Shown one piece after another: positions 63,011-64,000 of a DNA stretch of 64,000 nt. The stretch spans positions 19,650 to 83,649 of the forward strand of contig NZ_LSRS01000002.1 in assembly GCF_009932395.1 (NCBI RefSeq), written 5' to 3'. This DNA comes from Sporotomaculum syntrophicum. Its GTDB lineage: Bacteria; Bacillota; Desulfotomaculia; Desulfotomaculales; Desulfallaceae. How positions within the stretch are numbered: position 1 is the stretch's first letter; every line of letters starts with the position of its first letter. Below the pieces are notes generated by a model. It saw only the letters and a program-made list of their open reading frames with translations. It ran no database searches and had not been told where the DNA came from. The position numbers and the translations under genes are program-made.

Positions 63011-63607
63011 TCATGTCCCGAATTTCCATTTCAATACCTCACCAGATTTGGGTGGCTGCTCATTTTTTTGACCGCCGGCACCCTCGCCTGTAATGACCGT
63101 ACCTGAGGCGGAGTTTTTATATTTGTTATCTAGATTTATCTCTCGTTGTACGGGCTGCGGCTTATTCCCCCGTTCTTGACCATGTTCAGTATGGCCGTGG
63201 GCTTGCTTACCGACTCCTGCCATACCCAATAGTGGCCCCAACAGACTGAATAGTGCAGTTAGGTCAGGTGCACTGCCCTTAATTTGCCCTCCTACTAGTC
63301 CACTACCCAATAGACTTAATAGCGCTGCAGGGTTAAAGGTGTTCTGCCCATCTCCGGTAGCCCCCCCCTTACCCATACCAGAAGCCATTAAGGCCATGAC
63401 CGGACCCAACAGTGTTTCTATATTGCCAGGACCGGAATTTAATCCGGCACCTGCAGCGCTGTTTTCCCCCTCCCGTTTGAGAACATCAATTATGCCCATC
63501 AGGTCAATCAAGCTCAGCATAATTAAAATATTGTCGTCATCCACCTTGTGCTCGGACTGATAGTCCAGTATTTTACCCAATATCTTTTCCATCTTATCCT
63601 CATCCAT
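63011..63607 (-). CDS. Unknown Gly/Leu-rich protein
   Basis: The 198 residues start at ATG 63607 with SD GAGGTGG. Residues 1-45 are acidic and helical (MEKILGKILDYQSEHKVDDDNILIMLSLIDLMGIID). Residues 50-130 are Gly/Leu-rich with two related segments (LLGPVMALMASGMG and LLSLLGSGLVGGQ, LFSLLGPLLGMAG). The rest is hydrophilic. I do not recognise a family. It is 31 nt upstream of the HMA-like gene and probably cotranscribed with it. Confidence 0.7.
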   Translation of the reverse strand: MDEDKMEKILGKILDYQSEHKVDDDNILIMLSLIDLMGIIDVLKREGENSAAGAGLNSGPGNIETLLGPVMALMASGMGKGGATGDGQNTFNPAALLSLLGSGLVGGQIKGSAPDLTALFSLLGPLLGMAGVGKQAHGHTEHGQERGNKPQPVQREINLDNKYKNSASGTVITGEGAGGQKNEQPPKSGEVLKWKFGT

Positions 63608-63797
63608 ATCTTAACCACCTCATTTATTTTTGTGGTTTGCCATAAAAGTAACTATTTACCGATTATTTTCATAACATATTAAATAAGCATTTTGCATAAT
63701 TTCTGTAGCATAAAATTCAATGCCATAATTTAGAACTGCAATCGCATTAACTTAACACAGTTATGGTAAGTTGCTATGCTAAATGCTATTTTATAAC

Positions 63798-63806
63798 TGT
63801 GGATAA
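63798..63806 (-). promoter_or_regulatory. DnaA box
   Basis: TTATCCACA on the minus strand, an exact match to the bacterial consensus DnaA box. Confidence 0.6.
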
Positions 63807-63913
63807 TCAAAAATGGACAAAAATACCCCTTTGAGCTATAGAGAGTTTTAAAATACCAGTATCGCCTAAGCTACCTGCTTTACAACTTTGGGCTCAAATA
63901 CTGAAACCATCGC

Positions 63914-63922
63914 TGTGGATAA
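63914..63922 (-). promoter_or_regulatory. DnaA box
   Basis: TTATCCACA on the minus strand, exact consensus, 116 bp from the first and in the same direction. Confidence 0.6.
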
Positions 63923-64000
63923 CATTGCAATACATGATAATAAGACACGCGCTTTTACTTTTTTGAACCCTCGCACATTTAAGTTTTTTAGGCTCAGGTA

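Larger units (their letters stand above)
63608..64000. other. AT-rich gene-free end with two DnaA boxes
   Basis: No ORF with an SD is seen in the last 390 nt. The region is AT-rich and holds two perfect DnaA boxes in the same orientation, so it might be an origin-linked or DnaA-regulated segment. The window ends before any further gene. Confidence 0.5.

Noticed and set aside
1..64000. CRISPR arrays, rRNA, tRNA genes and insertion sequences
   Set aside because: No regularly spaced repeats, no tRNA-like cloverleaf with CCA context, no rRNA motifs and no transposase frame were recognised; small tRNAs could be missed by eye.

Overview
The window looks like a low-to-mid-GC, anaerobic, spore-forming Firmicute of the Desulfotomaculum/Pelotomaculum (Peptococcaceae) kind. 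This rests on the many sporulation genes (spoIIE, spoIIR, spoIID, yabP, yabQ, spoVT, spoVG, fin, spore photoproduct lyase), a Wood-Ljungdahl formate-THF ligase, a Mo/W oxidoreductase, long intergenic terminators, and frequent TTG/GTG starts with strong Shine-Dalgarno (SD) sequences. No species is claimed.

Layout. 1-8 kb: the 5' part of a secreted purple-acid-phosphatase-like protein, then minus-strand cofactor genes: bioY with a BirA operator, birA, nadC-nadB-nadA (de novo NAD), and panD-panC behind a long structured leader RNA. 8.4-14.2 kb: accessory genes (topoisomerase III, a methyltransferase, a spore photoproduct lyase, a ferredoxin-nitroreductase fusion). 14.2-22.9 kb: a molybdenum/tungsten region with a CoxE-like VWA protein, moeA, a second molybdopterin-binding protein, mobB, a DMSO-reductase-family oxidoreductase and fdhD. 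It carries several copies of the Moco riboswitch, and one more lies near 1 kb. 23-32 kb: an orphan carboxyltransferase, folate/thiamine genes (folP, folB, a folK-thiE fusion), a MtnX-like phosphatase, an HD protein, DUF134 and fhs.

32.5-60.8 kb is, read on the minus strand, the classical origin-proximal Firmicute block: ispE, a GntR regulator, a MobA-like gene, spoVG, glmU, prs, ctc, pth, fin, mfd, prsA, spoVT, mazG, hup, rqcP, spoIID, yabP, yabQ, divIC, an S1 protein, ppx, spoIIE, tilS, ftsH, ndk. spoIIR and a PRC-barrel gene are inserted on the plus strand. 60.9-64 kb holds an L,D-transpeptidase, a ZIP transporter, a small DMT transporter, a cysteine-less HMA-like protein, an unknown Gly-rich protein, and a gene-free AT-rich end with two perfect DnaA boxes.

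The most unusual content is the set of Moco riboswitches. One is an orphan pointing into the 3' end of a convergent gene, one is a tandem degenerate pair, and one fronts a region with no Mo gene. Further points are a spore photoproduct lyase lacking the usual H-donor cysteine, a FolK-ThiE fusion, an orphan CoxE-like gene in the Moco operon, and an uncharacterised panC leader with an attenuator. No CRISPR array, insertion sequence, rRNA or tRNA was recognised.
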